The notes: generated by a model not told the origin, from the sequence alone. DNA of 44,842 bases from Nitrospiraceae bacterium (GCA_003599025.1 QZIL01000032.1:1-44842), one strand, 5' to 3'. Positions 32,599 through 41,372 are shown, counted from the first letter of the stretch. Numbers and translations are program-made.

Positions 32599-34158
32599 AT
32601 GGTACATATAATGGGACGGAAAATAATCCTTCAGGAATTAAGCTCCGGTAAAAATTACACGATAACCCTCCCCTGCATCCTTGGACGGGGCCAGGAGGCA
32701 GACCTGTCCTTCCCGGACATCACTATGTCACAGAAGCACGCGCTTGTTGAAGAGACAGATAATGGGGACATATGGATCGAAGACCTTAAAAGTACGAATG
32801 GCGTGTATGTTGCTGATAAAAAAATCCGGGACAAGGCAGTCCTCAGGACTGGAGATACGTTTCAGTTAGGCAATACAAAGTTCCTCCTGTCTGAATCAGA
32901 AGAGGACATCTCGCGCCAGACAGTCATCCTGCATTCTCTTAAGCAGTCGGAAAAGGGAAGTCTGGACCATGAAAGGCTCAAGGTGATTTACGATATAACA
33001 GATGAATTCGCCTCCTCTCAGGACATAGGGGAGCTTGGAGAAAGGATATTTTCAAGGTTCAGGGAAATCTTCAGACAGGACCGCGGTTATATCGCCTCAT
33101 TTCAGGAGGACGGCTCACTGAAGCCGATATGTTTATGCTCGAGTAATGAAACGGTCCCGGTGAGCAGGAGCATTGTTGACAGACTGCTTCAGAACGGTGA
33201 GTCCTTTATCCTGGAAGACGCACTTAGTGATGACATACTAAGGGCAAAAGAAAGCATCATGGCATTGAAAGTCAGGTCTGCAATATGTGTTCCGCTGATA
33301 TACCGTAACCAGATATACGGCCTGATCTACCTGGACCGTAATGTCCCGGGTGCCTACAGGCAGGAGGACCTGGAGTTTCTGAGGAGCATCGGATCAATTC
33401 TCGCCCCGCTTATTGAAAACGCTCGTCTCTGGTCGGAGCTCAGACATCGTTACACAGATACAGTCGAGACACTCCGGGCCACTGAGGCCAGGCTGATAGA
33501 AACAGAAAGGACCGCGGCCTTTGTCCGTCTCGCGCATTCCATGGCACACGAGATCAGAAACCCCATGATGGTCATAGGCGGACTCGCAAGGAAAATCGCA
33601 AGGATCGGGCCGGACCATGTTAACAATGACTCCTTCAACGCCATTATATTGTCTGTTGAGAGGGTCGAAAAAGTCCTGAAGGAGGTGGACAGTTTTGTCC
33701 GGATACCTCCTCCTGTAAAAATCCTGTCCAGGATCGACAGGCTTGTTCAGGAAGAAATAAACGGGCATGATGAGGAATGGCACAATAAATCCATCCGCCC
33801 TGCCCTCTCTGTTACCACTCCACATATTATGATACCGGTTGATCCGGGTCTTATCAGAAAGGCCGTGTCAATGGCACTCAGGGAAATCATATTTGCACTG
33901 CCTCACGGCGCTGCGCTGAACATATCGATTACTGACAGCGGGAATAAAATAGATATTACCTTCGGGAATACAGACATACATACTCACCTGTCCGAGCTTT
34001 TCGATCCTGAACTGAAGGACAGGCCCTGGAGCACAAGCCTCTTTCTCAATATGGCCCACAAGATTTTAACAGACCACGGGGGCCGGCTTCTGATGGACCC
34101 TAATGCCCTGTCAGTGCTGCCGGTGGTGATGAGAATACCGGTAACGGATCGGGTTTAG
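32599..34158 (+). CDS. FHA-GAF protein with histidine-kinase-like C-terminus
   Basis: 519 residues: FHA domain (ILGRGQEADLSFPDITMSQK, DLKSTNGVYV), GAF domain (AICVPLIYRNQIYGLIYLDR), a HisKA-like helix with HSMAHEIRNPMMVIGG, then an ATPase-like tail. The tail lacks clear N-box Asn and G1 motifs: MALREIIFALPHGAALN stands where the N-box should be, and FGNTD where DxGxG should be. The His could still accept phosphate, but ATP binding is doubtful. It would bind phosphothreonine made by the neighbouring kinases. No response regulator is adjacent. Confidence 0.75.
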   Translation: MVHIMGRKIILQELSSGKNYTITLPCILGRGQEADLSFPDITMSQKHALVEETDNGDIWIEDLKSTNGVYVADKKIRDKAVLRTGDTFQLGNTKFLLSESEEDISRQTVILHSLKQSEKGSLDHERLKVIYDITDEFASSQDIGELGERIFSRFREIFRQDRGYIASFQEDGSLKPICLCSSNETVPVSRSIVDRLLQNGESFILEDALSDDILRAKESIMALKVRSAICVPLIYRNQIYGLIYLDRNVPGAYRQEDLEFLRSIGSILAPLIENARLWSELRHRYTDTVETLRATEARLIETERTAAFVRLAHSMAHEIRNPMMVIGGLARKIARIGPDHVNNDSFNAIILSVERVEKVLKEVDSFVRIPPPVKILSRIDRLVQEEINGHDEEWHNKSIRPALSVTTPHIMIPVDPGLIRKAVSMALREIIFALPHGAALNISITDSGNKIDITFGNTDIHTHLSELFDPELKDRPWSTSLFLNMAHKILTDHGGRLLMDPNALSVLPVVMRIPVTDRV

Positions 34159-34179
34159 ACGGATAATGAAAACCAGCAT

Positions 34180-34246
34180 GTCATTCCCGCTTGTCGGAAA
34201 TCTGATACAGGGGAAGAAAGACAAATTCCGGGCACGCCGGAATGAC
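34180..34246. repeat. Short GTCATTCCCG...CCGGAATGAC repeat
   Basis: An imperfect inverted repeat of about 67 nt between the convergent FHA-GAF and two-FHA genes. It matches the inner part of the elements at 19334 and 40511 but lacks their outer ends. Confidence 0.6.
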
Positions 34247-34263
34247 GCCTCATTACATGCCCT

Positions 34264-35214
34264 TTAATCCATCTTCCTGTCAATATACTTCTTGAACTTG
34301 GAGAAAAATGAACCGGATGGTTTCTCCTCCCTCATGCCATAGGGTTCTGTCTTCTTTTCATCCCTGGGAGGCAAGGGCCCTGCTGCAGGCTGCTGCTCTA
34401 CTTCAGCCAGACGTCCCTCGCCGAGGAAGCGGAAAACCGGGCCCTGCGCACTCATCGATATCTCATCATTGACATTCATGGGTGACTGGACTGAAACAGT
34501 ACGGCCGTTAATGCGCAGAGGCTGTTGTCCTGTAAGGTCTTTGATCCAGTACTGGTCCCGTGCAAAGAATATCTGCGCATGCTGCTCATATATCGCGGGA
34601 TGTTCAAGGACAAAATCGCACTTCGGTCCTTTCCCCATAATAACAGGCAGCTCCCTGTATGAGCGGAGTGTCGGCCCGTACTGTATGATAAGAGGAGCGC
34701 TTACCTTCTGCACGGATACCTCCCCGGGCGGCTCATATATTGGCTGGGCTGCTTCAGGCTGAACAGGTTCTGGTATTTCCGGCGGGGCATACACAGGTCC
34801 CTTAACCGGTTCTGCCGGAGGCTCAATCTTTTGTTCCTGCGGAGGAGGTGGCGGTGGAGGCGGGGGTGCAGCTGCAATCGCAGCAGGCATTTGCTTCATC
34901 TCTGACAGAAAGCTGACCTTTGGACCTCCTTCAGCAAATTCGAGCACATCACCGTTTTTCAGATAAGCTTCCTTGACCTTCTTGCCATTGACAAAGGTGC
35001 CGTTTGAGCTTGTATCAACAAGCTTAAACTGATTTCCTTCTCTTATAATCTGTGCATGCCTGCGTGAGATAATGGCCAGGTCAGGAGGGAACCTGAGATT
35101 GCATACCGGGTCCCTTCCGATCATCACAGCACCTTCGGCAAATTCCTGTATCTCCCCTTTCATGGGGCCCAGGATATGGACCAGCTGTATGACTATGACA
35201 GGAACAGATTTCAT
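34264..35214 (-). CDS. Protein with two FHA domains
   Basis: 316 residues. FHA1 (about residues 15-105) has VMIGRDPVCNLRFPPDLAII, SRRHAQI and TSSNGTFVNGKKV. A Pro-rich linker follows (PPPPPPPP near residue 120). FHA2 (about residues 195-280) has VIMGKGPKCDF and HAQIFFARDQYWIKDLTG. The second FHA is less canonical (YEQHAQI in place of SRRHAQI). FHA domains bind phosphothreonine and are targets or readers in T6SS phosphorylation switches. The ATG at 35214 is needed to include the first strand of FHA1. It diverges from the phosphatase gene. Confidence 0.85.
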   Translation of the reverse strand: MKSVPVIVIQLVHILGPMKGEIQEFAEGAVMIGRDPVCNLRFPPDLAIISRRHAQIIREGNQFKLVDTSSNGTFVNGKKVKEAYLKNGDVLEFAEGGPKVSFLSEMKQMPAAIAAAPPPPPPPPPQEQKIEPPAEPVKGPVYAPPEIPEPVQPEAAQPIYEPPGEVSVQKVSAPLIIQYGPTLRSYRELPVIMGKGPKCDFVLEHPAIYEQHAQIFFARDQYWIKDLTGQQPLRINGRTVSVQSPMNVNDEISMSAQGPVFRFLGEGRLAEVEQQPAAGPLPPRDEKKTEPYGMREEKPSGSFFSKFKKYIDRKMD

Positions 35215-35223
35215 TTTGCCCGG

Positions 35224-35260
35224 ATTATGACTTATGTTTTTTATTGAGTCAAGATATAAT
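35224..35260 (-). promoter_or_regulatory. Divergent promoter region for the FHA and phosphatase genes
   Basis: On the - strand TTGACT (35247-35252), a 17-nt spacer and CATAAT (35224-35229) form a good promoter for the FHA gene, with only about 3 nt of leader. On the + strand TATAAT at 35255-35260 may serve the phosphatase gene, but no clear -35 is seen there. Confidence 0.5.
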
Positions 35261-35295
35261 ATTTCTAATCTTCAATGATTTAGGTATATTAGATT

Positions 35296-36030
35296 ATGTC
35301 CAAAATAATTTCTTTTGGCAAGTCGGACGTCGGTCTCCGGCGTTCCAATAATGAAGACACATTTATTGTAAGGCCCGACCTCGGATTTGCAGCAGTAGCA
35401 GACGGCATGGGAGGCCCTGCCTCAGGCGAAGTAGCAAGCCGGATATTTGCTGACACAGCGCTTGAGATATTCTCTTCAAACAGCGAACGGTCTGAAAGAG
35501 AATTGCCCGGACTCGTGCAGGACGTATTTCAACTCTCCAATGAGAGGATCATCAGCATAGCACAGGACGACCCCCGGAACCACGGGATGGGATGCACGGC
35601 AGAGGTCATCACGTTTTACAGCGAAGGTTATGTCGCAGGCCATGTCGGGGACAGCCGTACATATCTTCTCCGCGAAGGCAAGTTCAGGCAGATCTCCAAA
35701 GACCATTCAGTTGTTCAGGACCAGCTCGACCAGGGGCTTATTAAGCCTGACGAGGCGAGGAACCACGCACTCAAACATGTTATTCTCAGGGCAGTCGGGG
35801 TGAAGGAGGACCTTGCAGTAGACATCATCAGGGGAAAGACCATGCCTGGCGACATATTTCTGCTCTGCTCCGACGGACTTACTGATATGCTGGAGGACGC
35901 TGAAATACATAAGGTGCTTATGCTTCCGCTTGATCTGGAGCAAAAGGCGGACAGGCTAATCGATCTGGCCAAGGCAGCAGGAGGAAAGGACAATATTACG
36001 GTGGCCCTATGCGAAGTAATCGCGTCCTGA
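35296..36030 (+). CDS. PP2C-type Ser/Thr phosphatase
   Basis: 244 residues with all metal-binding motifs of the PPM/PP2C family: NEDTF, VADGMGGPASGEVAS, GHVGDSRTYLLR, LLCSDGLTDML and GGKDNITVAL. It removes phosphate from Ser/Thr and is the natural opposite of the two kinases; in known T6SS switches the counterpart is PppA/Stp1. Its end overlaps the protease gene by 22 nt. Confidence 0.92.
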   Translation: MSKIISFGKSDVGLRRSNNEDTFIVRPDLGFAAVADGMGGPASGEVASRIFADTALEIFSSNSERSERELPGLVQDVFQLSNERIISIAQDDPRNHGMGCTAEVITFYSEGYVAGHVGDSRTYLLREGKFRQISKDHSVVQDQLDQGLIKPDEARNHALKHVILRAVGVKEDLAVDIIRGKTMPGDIFLLCSDGLTDMLEDAEIHKVLMLPLDLEQKADRLIDLAKAAGGKDNITVALCEVIAS

Positions 36031-36923
36031 TAAAAGCAGGGATCAGCCTGCTTGTGCTGCTGCACTTAATATCAGCATCCCCATACAGTTATGCGCAGGA
36101 TGTCCCTTTGCTGTGTCCTCTTCCTGCAACAGAGACAGAGACAGTCATCTTCCGCTGGCTCATGAATACTGGTTTTGAACTCACCCGGACAAAGTCAGAA
36201 ATAGTTGCCTTAAAGGGAAAAGAGAAGTGGAGCATTGTTGTTAAACCCTACTCGCCTCTAGCATCTCAAGTGATGGCAGTATACACTGTCAATGACCGTC
36301 CTGACCCGGAAAAAATCAGACAATTGCATTCATTCATTGATTCACTGAAAGAAAACACCGGTGAAGATATTCCGGGTGCAATACTTATGCTTAAAGAATA
36401 TACTGTCTGCATCAGGGCGGGAGCCAATGGAGAGCAAATCCAGTTCACAGGTTTTATTGTCGGCAAGGAGGGCCTGATCGTTTCCATCGCACATGACCTT
36501 GATACTGTCAGGGAAGTTGCTGTTATTCTTGGTAACGGGGAGGAAATAAAAGGGCGTGTAATCAGGATGGACTTCGACCGGGACCTGAGCCTGATTGATA
36601 TTAACAGGGAAATCAGCTCCCCTGTTTCTCTGTCCCGTGCGAGAAACCTTCTGGAGCCCGGAGAGACCGTCTATTCCATCGGCTGCTCAGGCAATAATCA
36701 TAGCAGCCTGCATACCGGCATGATAAAAGGTCCGCCCGGCCTGGTAAATAATATTCCACTCTGGCAGGTGGACATGGAAACCCCTCACGGGACGAGCGGA
36801 GGACCTGTATTTGACACACACGGTAACCTTGCGGGTATAGTAAAGGGCCGCTACAGAGGGACAAATTCGAGGGGCTTTATAATTACAGTCGAAACCCTGA
36901 TAGAATTTCTGAAGGAGCAATAA
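36009..36923 (+). CDS. Exported trypsin-like serine protease
   Basis: 304 residues with a signal peptide ending SYAQD (about residue 30). A novel N-terminal region of ~100 residues is followed by a DegP/trypsin-like fold with an intact triad: H162 in VSIAHDL, D192 in DRDLSLIDI and S263 in GTSGGPV. No PDZ domain. It may cut periplasmic substrates, perhaps the lipoproteins or kinase PEGA domains encoded nearby; this is inference. The start overlaps the phosphatase gene. Confidence 0.82.
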   Translation: MRSNRVLIKAGISLLVLLHLISASPYSYAQDVPLLCPLPATETETVIFRWLMNTGFELTRTKSEIVALKGKEKWSIVVKPYSPLASQVMAVYTVNDRPDPEKIRQLHSFIDSLKENTGEDIPGAILMLKEYTVCIRAGANGEQIQFTGFIVGKEGLIVSIAHDLDTVREVAVILGNGEEIKGRVIRMDFDRDLSLIDINREISSPVSLSRARNLLEPGETVYSIGCSGNNHSSLHTGMIKGPPGLVNNIPLWQVDMETPHGTSGGPVFDTHGNLAGIVKGRYRGTNSRGFIITVETLIEFLKEQ

Positions 36924-36929
36924 ATGATT

Positions 36930-36953
36930 AGAACCTGTCTCAAAATAGGTTCT
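36930..36953 (+). other. Hairpin after the protease gene
   Basis: A 7-bp perfect stem (AGAACCT/AGGTTCT) with a 10-nt loop, 6 nt after the stop. No T-run follows, so termination would have to be imperfect or Rho-aided. Confidence 0.4.
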
Positions 36954-36963
36954 TCCAGGTAAT

Positions 36964-37068
36964 GTCATTCCCGCAAGCAAAGCGCGTCGGGAATCTGACA
37001 GAAAACAAAGAAAGCTTCCGGACAGGCCCCGATGTATCGGGATCCCGAGAAGTCGGGGCCGGAATGAC
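36964..37068. repeat. GTCATTCCCG...CCGGAATGAC repeat
   Basis: About 105 nt with inverted ends GTCATTCCCG / CCGGAATGAC and an inner palindrome (GGCCCCGAT...GTCGGGGCC). Its first part, GCAAGC.AA.CGCGTCGGGAA, is almost the same as that of the element at 19334. Confidence 0.65.
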
Positions 37069-37115
37069 AAAATACACAACTTAACGAAATCAGAAATTAT
37101 GGATAATATAAAACT

Positions 37116-38513
37116 ATGAAATTCGGACGCTATGAGGTGATATCAGAAATCGGACGCGGTTCAATGGGCGTTGTGTACAAGGCCCATGATCCCAATCTCG
37201 ACCTGACCATCGCATTAAAGGTCCTGAGGCAGGACCGCATGTCGAGCGACTCTTTTATGAAGAGGTTCCTTTCTGAGGCAAAGGCCCTAGGCCGTCTTGA
37301 TCACCCCAATATCATCCGCGTCTACAATGTAGATGAGGACCAGGGGAATGTCTATATTGCGATGGAGTTTATTGAAGGTGAATCACTGAATGACGTTATT
37401 CAGAGAAAAAGGTTCACCCCTGAAGAGATAATTGAAATCGGGAGTACCGTGGCCGGGACTCTCGACTATGCACATAAGCAGGGCATTATCCACAGGGACA
37501 TCAAGCCGAGCAACATCCTTGTCAGATCAGACGGCAGACTCAAAATCACCGACTTCGGGATCGCACATATAGAAGACACCGCTGCTCCAAAACAGACCCA
37601 GGCAGGAGAGATACTCGGCACCCCTGCATACATGTCCCCGGAACAGGTGCTTAGCCAGCCCGTGGACGGCCGCTCCGATATTTTCTCACTTGGTGTAATA
37701 CTCTATGAATTGTCTGCAGGCAGGATGCCATTTGCCGGCCAGAACCTTGCGGCAATATTTAATGCAATTACACAAATCGAACCAGCGCCTGTAAAAGACG
37801 GGAATCCTGACATACCCGATGATTTATCAGCGCTCATTTCAAAGTGCCTCCGGAAAAATCCGGCAGACCGTTTCAGCTCAGGTCATGAGCTGGTCAGTGC
37901 ACTGAAGGCATGTAATAAAAAAGAGGAAACTTCAACCCCGTCAGTTAAGCCTGCAGAGCAGAAGAAAACAAAAGGCAGGTCATTGATCGCTGCTGCAGTA
38001 ATAGTAATCGCTGCTGTAATTGGATTTGCTTCATATTATTTAATGGGTCCAAAGACCGGAACTCCTACGGTTGAAGACAGGGCTGCTCCGGCTGTTCTGA
38101 TAATCGAAAGCACTCCGCAAGGTGCACAGGTTTTTATTGACAATGATTTTAAAGGAAAGACACCCGCTACCATTGAACTCACAGCAGGCAAACATGAGGT
38201 ACGCCTGACTTCGCCGGGCCATTATGACTGGGAGGCCCAGGTCCAGTTAAATGAAAATGAGGAGACACCTCTTGCCATACGATTGATACCTGAAACTTCA
38301 GATACAGGTGCAGCAATCCCCCAGTCACGTGAGAAAGAGACAGGTGAGTCCCGCACTGCAGGGAGAGACACTGCCGGGGCCCGCGAAAAAAATATTTCCA
38401 AGATTACGGATCCCGCTCCTGCTGCTGTTGCAGACACTCCAAAAGGAAAAGCAGCTCAACAAAGAGCTAATGACGATCTTGATGATATGATTAGAGATAT
38501 AAAGTATAAATAG
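37116..38513 (+). CDS. Membrane Ser/Thr protein kinase with PEGA domain (second copy)
   Basis: 465 residues, clearly homologous to the kinase at 31003. Kinase motifs: IGRGSMGVVYKA, ALKVLRQDRM, HRDIKPSN, ITDFGIAHIED and GTPAYMSPEQ. Membrane segment near residues 288-309, PEGA domain near 328-395 (STPQGAQVFIDNDFKGKTPA), then a low-complexity tail of about 65 residues. Linkers and tails differ from the first copy, so substrates or sensing partners probably differ. A repeat at 36964 precedes it. Confidence 0.92.
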   Translation: MKFGRYEVISEIGRGSMGVVYKAHDPNLDLTIALKVLRQDRMSSDSFMKRFLSEAKALGRLDHPNIIRVYNVDEDQGNVYIAMEFIEGESLNDVIQRKRFTPEEIIEIGSTVAGTLDYAHKQGIIHRDIKPSNILVRSDGRLKITDFGIAHIEDTAAPKQTQAGEILGTPAYMSPEQVLSQPVDGRSDIFSLGVILYELSAGRMPFAGQNLAAIFNAITQIEPAPVKDGNPDIPDDLSALISKCLRKNPADRFSSGHELVSALKACNKKEETSTPSVKPAEQKKTKGRSLIAAAVIVIAAVIGFASYYLMGPKTGTPTVEDRAAPAVLIIESTPQGAQVFIDNDFKGKTPATIELTAGKHEVRLTSPGHYDWEAQVQLNENEETPLAIRLIPETSDTGAAIPQSREKETGESRTAGRDTAGAREKNISKITDPAPAAVADTPKGKAAQQRANDDLDDMIRDIKYK

Positions 38514-38549
38514 ATAATTCACAGAAACCTTACAAAGGAGAGTGGACAT

Positions 38550-40499
38550 ATGAAAACAATTTTAAAGACATTAAGTATCATTATTATAGTAATCGCCGGG
38601 CTTACGCTTATCAGCAGCTCTTGTTACAGCCAGATAAGCTCAGGGAAACAGGCCGAGTTATTTTCCCTGAAAGATTCAGAAGGGAAGACTTATGACCTTT
38701 CAGCGATGAAAAAGCACCCCCTTCTCATTTTATATTTTTTTGATGTTGAATCAAGGCCTAGTCAGGAAGGCCTGCTGAGCCTTGATCAGCTGGTAAAACA
38801 ATATAAGGGGACCTCGTTAAACGTATGGGCCATTACACTTTCCCCGAAGAACAGGGTCAGCGCCTTCATAAAAGAGACCGGCCTGAATTTCCCTGTACTG
38901 CTTGACAGCTCAAATGTCAGTAAGCGTTACAATGCGCAGACCGTTCTTCCGACAGTCTGTGTTGTCGGCCCCGGGCTCAGGATAATGGATTATTTTCAGG
39001 GTGGAGGGAAATCCACAGAGACCATGCTCGTTCGGGTCGCTGAAAGGGAGCTTCAGCAGAAACATACTGAATTTGCCAGGGCTGTAAGCAGTGATATCAT
39101 TAAAAAGAACCCCCAGAATGTAAAAGCCAGGACAGTTGAAGGTTACGCTGCCCTGAAGGAAAACAATCTTGACGAAGCGGAAAAGGTCTTCAGTTCAATA
39201 ACAGAAAAGGGGACCGAAGGAGAGGTCCTGGGCAAGGAGGGCCTGGCAGCCGTATATGCTAAAAAAGACCAGAAGGACAAGGCGCTGAAACTGGTCGAGG
39301 AACTGGAGCAAAAGGCGCCGGACAGGTCCTACCCTCATGTAATCAAAGGTGACATACTTTACGCCCAGAACAAAAAGAAAGAGGCAGAGCAGGAGTATCA
39401 GAAGGCCGTGAACAAAAAGACAGCCGAGACTTATCAGGAGGCAGTTAAATATAACCAGATGGGCCGTATGTATGCCAGCACAGGTGATTACAAAAATGCC
39501 CGTGCTTTGTATGATCAGGCAGTGACAATCGACCCTTACTATATTGAAGGCACGACAAACAAAGGCCTGACCTATGAAAAGGAGGGACAGTGGGACAAGG
39601 CCCTTGAGTCCTACCGCCAGGCACTCGCCATAAACGAAAAGGACAATTTTGCAGCAGTACTTGTAAAAAAGGCCCAGGAAATGCTGGACATCCAGAAAGA
39701 CGCTGAACGCAAAAAGCGTATGGACCAGTTAATTAAAGACCTCTCTGAAAGATACAAAGTCCAGAAAAAGAAGACGGACAAGTCCGGGGACACCTGGACA
39801 TCCGGCCCCATGGTACTCTCTTTTGTTGACATCCAGGAAAAGGGTGGTCTTGCTGAAAGGGACGGCTTCTCCATGGTCCTTATGACTCAGCTTGCAGACC
39901 TTCTGAATGCCTCCGGCAGGGTAAAGGTCGTGGAGCGTGCTGTAATCGACCTTCTTCTTGAAGAACTCAACCTCGGCTCCTCAGAGCTCGCTGACCCTGA
40001 AACAGCGCTCAGACTCGGGAAGGTGCTGGCTGCAAGGCTGATCGGGACAGGGTCTGTTTTTTATATGCCTCAGGGGACCCTGCTTAATCTCAGGCTCATC
40101 GATACAGAGACCTCTGCCATTCCTCAGGTAACTTCCAGGCAGATTGACTCCCTCTCGTCCCTCGACAATGAATTGTTCCGCCTTAACCGCGAGATCCTCA
40201 GGACTGTGATAGAGAAATACCCTCTTCAGGGTTATGTGGTCAAGGATGCGGGTGAGGAGTTCATAATCAATATCGGCGCAAAGCAGGGAGTGGTAACAGG
40301 CACTAAATTTGATGTGGTGGAAGAACAGGAGCCCATTAAATATAAAGGCAAGCTACTTAAGGCAGAGCCGAGGTCTGTTGCAAGTCTTGAAGTCGTCAGA
40401 GTCGAACCGGACCTGTGTTATGTCCGTGTTCTGAGAAAAGACAGACCTCTCAGGGCCGACGATAAGGTGCAGGAAAAGATCGAACAGGCAGCGCTGTGA
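38550..40499 (+). CDS. Redoxin-TPR-CsgG multidomain envelope protein
   Basis: 649 residues with an N-terminal export signal. Residues ~30-165 resemble a redoxin/AhpC-TSA domain (FSLKDSEGKTYDLSAMKKHP, AFIKETGLNFPVLLD), but FFDVESRPSQEGL lies where CxxC should be, so it is not redox-active. TPR repeats follow (~175-400; AYQEA-type KYNQMGRMYASTGDYKNARA). A CsgG-like domain begins near 415 (VLSFVDIQEKGG, RVKVVERAVIDLLLEELNLG, AARLIGTGSVFYMPQGTLL). CsgG-like proteins form or seal outer-membrane pores. GGAG precedes the start. It follows the second kinase by 36 nt. Confidence 0.78.
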   Translation: MKTILKTLSIIIIVIAGLTLISSSCYSQISSGKQAELFSLKDSEGKTYDLSAMKKHPLLILYFFDVESRPSQEGLLSLDQLVKQYKGTSLNVWAITLSPKNRVSAFIKETGLNFPVLLDSSNVSKRYNAQTVLPTVCVVGPGLRIMDYFQGGGKSTETMLVRVAERELQQKHTEFARAVSSDIIKKNPQNVKARTVEGYAALKENNLDEAEKVFSSITEKGTEGEVLGKEGLAAVYAKKDQKDKALKLVEELEQKAPDRSYPHVIKGDILYAQNKKKEAEQEYQKAVNKKTAETYQEAVKYNQMGRMYASTGDYKNARALYDQAVTIDPYYIEGTTNKGLTYEKEGQWDKALESYRQALAINEKDNFAAVLVKKAQEMLDIQKDAERKKRMDQLIKDLSERYKVQKKKTDKSGDTWTSGPMVLSFVDIQEKGGLAERDGFSMVLMTQLADLLNASGRVKVVERAVIDLLLEELNLGSSELADPETALRLGKVLAARLIGTGSVFYMPQGTLLNLRLIDTETSAIPQVTSRQIDSLSSLDNELFRLNREILRTVIEKYPLQGYVVKDAGEEFIINIGAKQGVVTGTKFDVVEEQEPIKYKGKLLKAEPRSVASLEVVRVEPDLCYVRVLRKDRPLRADDKVQEKIEQAAL

Positions 40500-40510
40500 C
40501 GATCCATAAA

Positions 40511-40679
40511 TAGTGTCTGTCCATAAATTGCAAGTTTTCAATTTCGTCATGCCCGAAGTCCTTAATCGGGCATCCAGAAGTTATTTAAAAGACTGGATTC
40601 CCGCTCAGAGGACCGCCAACAGTAGGTGCTTTAAGCACGGGAATGACGGTTTGATGTTTAAGTTTATGGACAAACACTA
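40511..40679. mobile_element. MITE-like element with TAGTGT...ACACTA ends
   Basis: Ends TAGTGTCTGTCCATAAA and TTTATGGACAAACACTA, inverted with one mismatch. It contains a GTCATGCCCG...CGGGAATGAC inner pair. 169 nt, non-coding. Same family as the element at 19334-19481. The flanks ATAAA and AATAG do not give a clear long target duplication. Confidence 0.78.
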
Positions 40680-40703
40680 AATAGAGAGGGAGAGGATTTG
40701 TGA

Positions 40704-41192
40704 ATGAATAGTTCATTGAAATTAATCTGCATGACAGTGTTTGTTTTAGTGAGTTACTCCTGCGCTTCTGACGGGCCTTATCCGGGTAATGCAGCTGTTG
40801 CAGTATGGGATTTCGACAATCTGACCCCGGCGGCTTCAGACAGTGATGACCTGGGCGAGGTGCTCTCATTGCAGGTCATTGACGCCCTGCAGAAAAGAGG
40901 TGACCATCCTGTTGTCGAAAGACAGCGCCTTTTCCTGGCGATGGAAGAACTGAAACTCGGCAGTTCATCTCTTGCCGATGAGGATACACGTTTACGGCTC
41001 GGCAGACTGTCAGGCGCCAGGCTCATGGTCTTTGGCGGCTATCAGATAATAGGCGGCAGTATGAGGCTTGACCTGCGGTTGGTGGATGTGGAGACCGGAC
41101 GGATAATAAAGGCTGTACAGAAAGTCACCACGGCCTCTGATCTGTCGGGATGGATAAAAAGCGCGCGGGAAGCAGCAGAGGAGCTCTTTTAA
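40704..41192 (+). CDS. Small CsgG-like lipoprotein
   Basis: 162 residues with a hydrophobic N-terminus ending VSYSCAS, a plausible but weak lipobox (Cys ~21). The mature domain (VAVWDFDNLTPAASDSDDLG, VVERQRLFLAMEELKLGSSS, GARLMVFGGYQIIGGSMRL, LRLVDVETGRII) matches the CsgG-like domain of the protein at 38550. It lacks the TPR and redoxin parts. The pair could form a hetero-assembly at the outer membrane. Confidence 0.78.
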   Translation: MNSSLKLICMTVFVLVSYSCASDGPYPGNAAVAVWDFDNLTPAASDSDDLGEVLSLQVIDALQKRGDHPVVERQRLFLAMEELKLGSSSLADEDTRLRLGRLSGARLMVFGGYQIIGGSMRLDLRLVDVETGRIIKAVQKVTTASDLSGWIKSAREAAEELF

Positions 41193-41223
41193 TCCACATG
41201 TTGCCGACATGAAAGTCTGTGGA

Positions 41224-41348
41224 AGAATTTCTATACGACACCTTTGAAAAAGTAGAGAGTTTCAAGCAGAACGATGAGATAAAAACAGAAAACATGATTG
41301 CAGCAAAGCATAAATTGTAATAAGCCTTTTGTCGATTATAGAAATTCT
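41224..41348. repeat. 125-nt inverted-repeat element
   Basis: Perfect 12-nt inverted ends AGAATTTCTATA / TATAGAAATTCT, with partial extension inward (CGACA...TGTCG). AT-rich, non-coding, between the convergent CsgG-like and mlaC genes. It looks like a different miniature element from the TAGTGT type. Confidence 0.65.
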
Positions 41349-41372
41349 GGATGAGACTTTCATGAAGGATCC

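Noticed and set aside
36930-36953. Hairpin as an intrinsic terminator
   Set aside because: The sequence after it is not T-rich.
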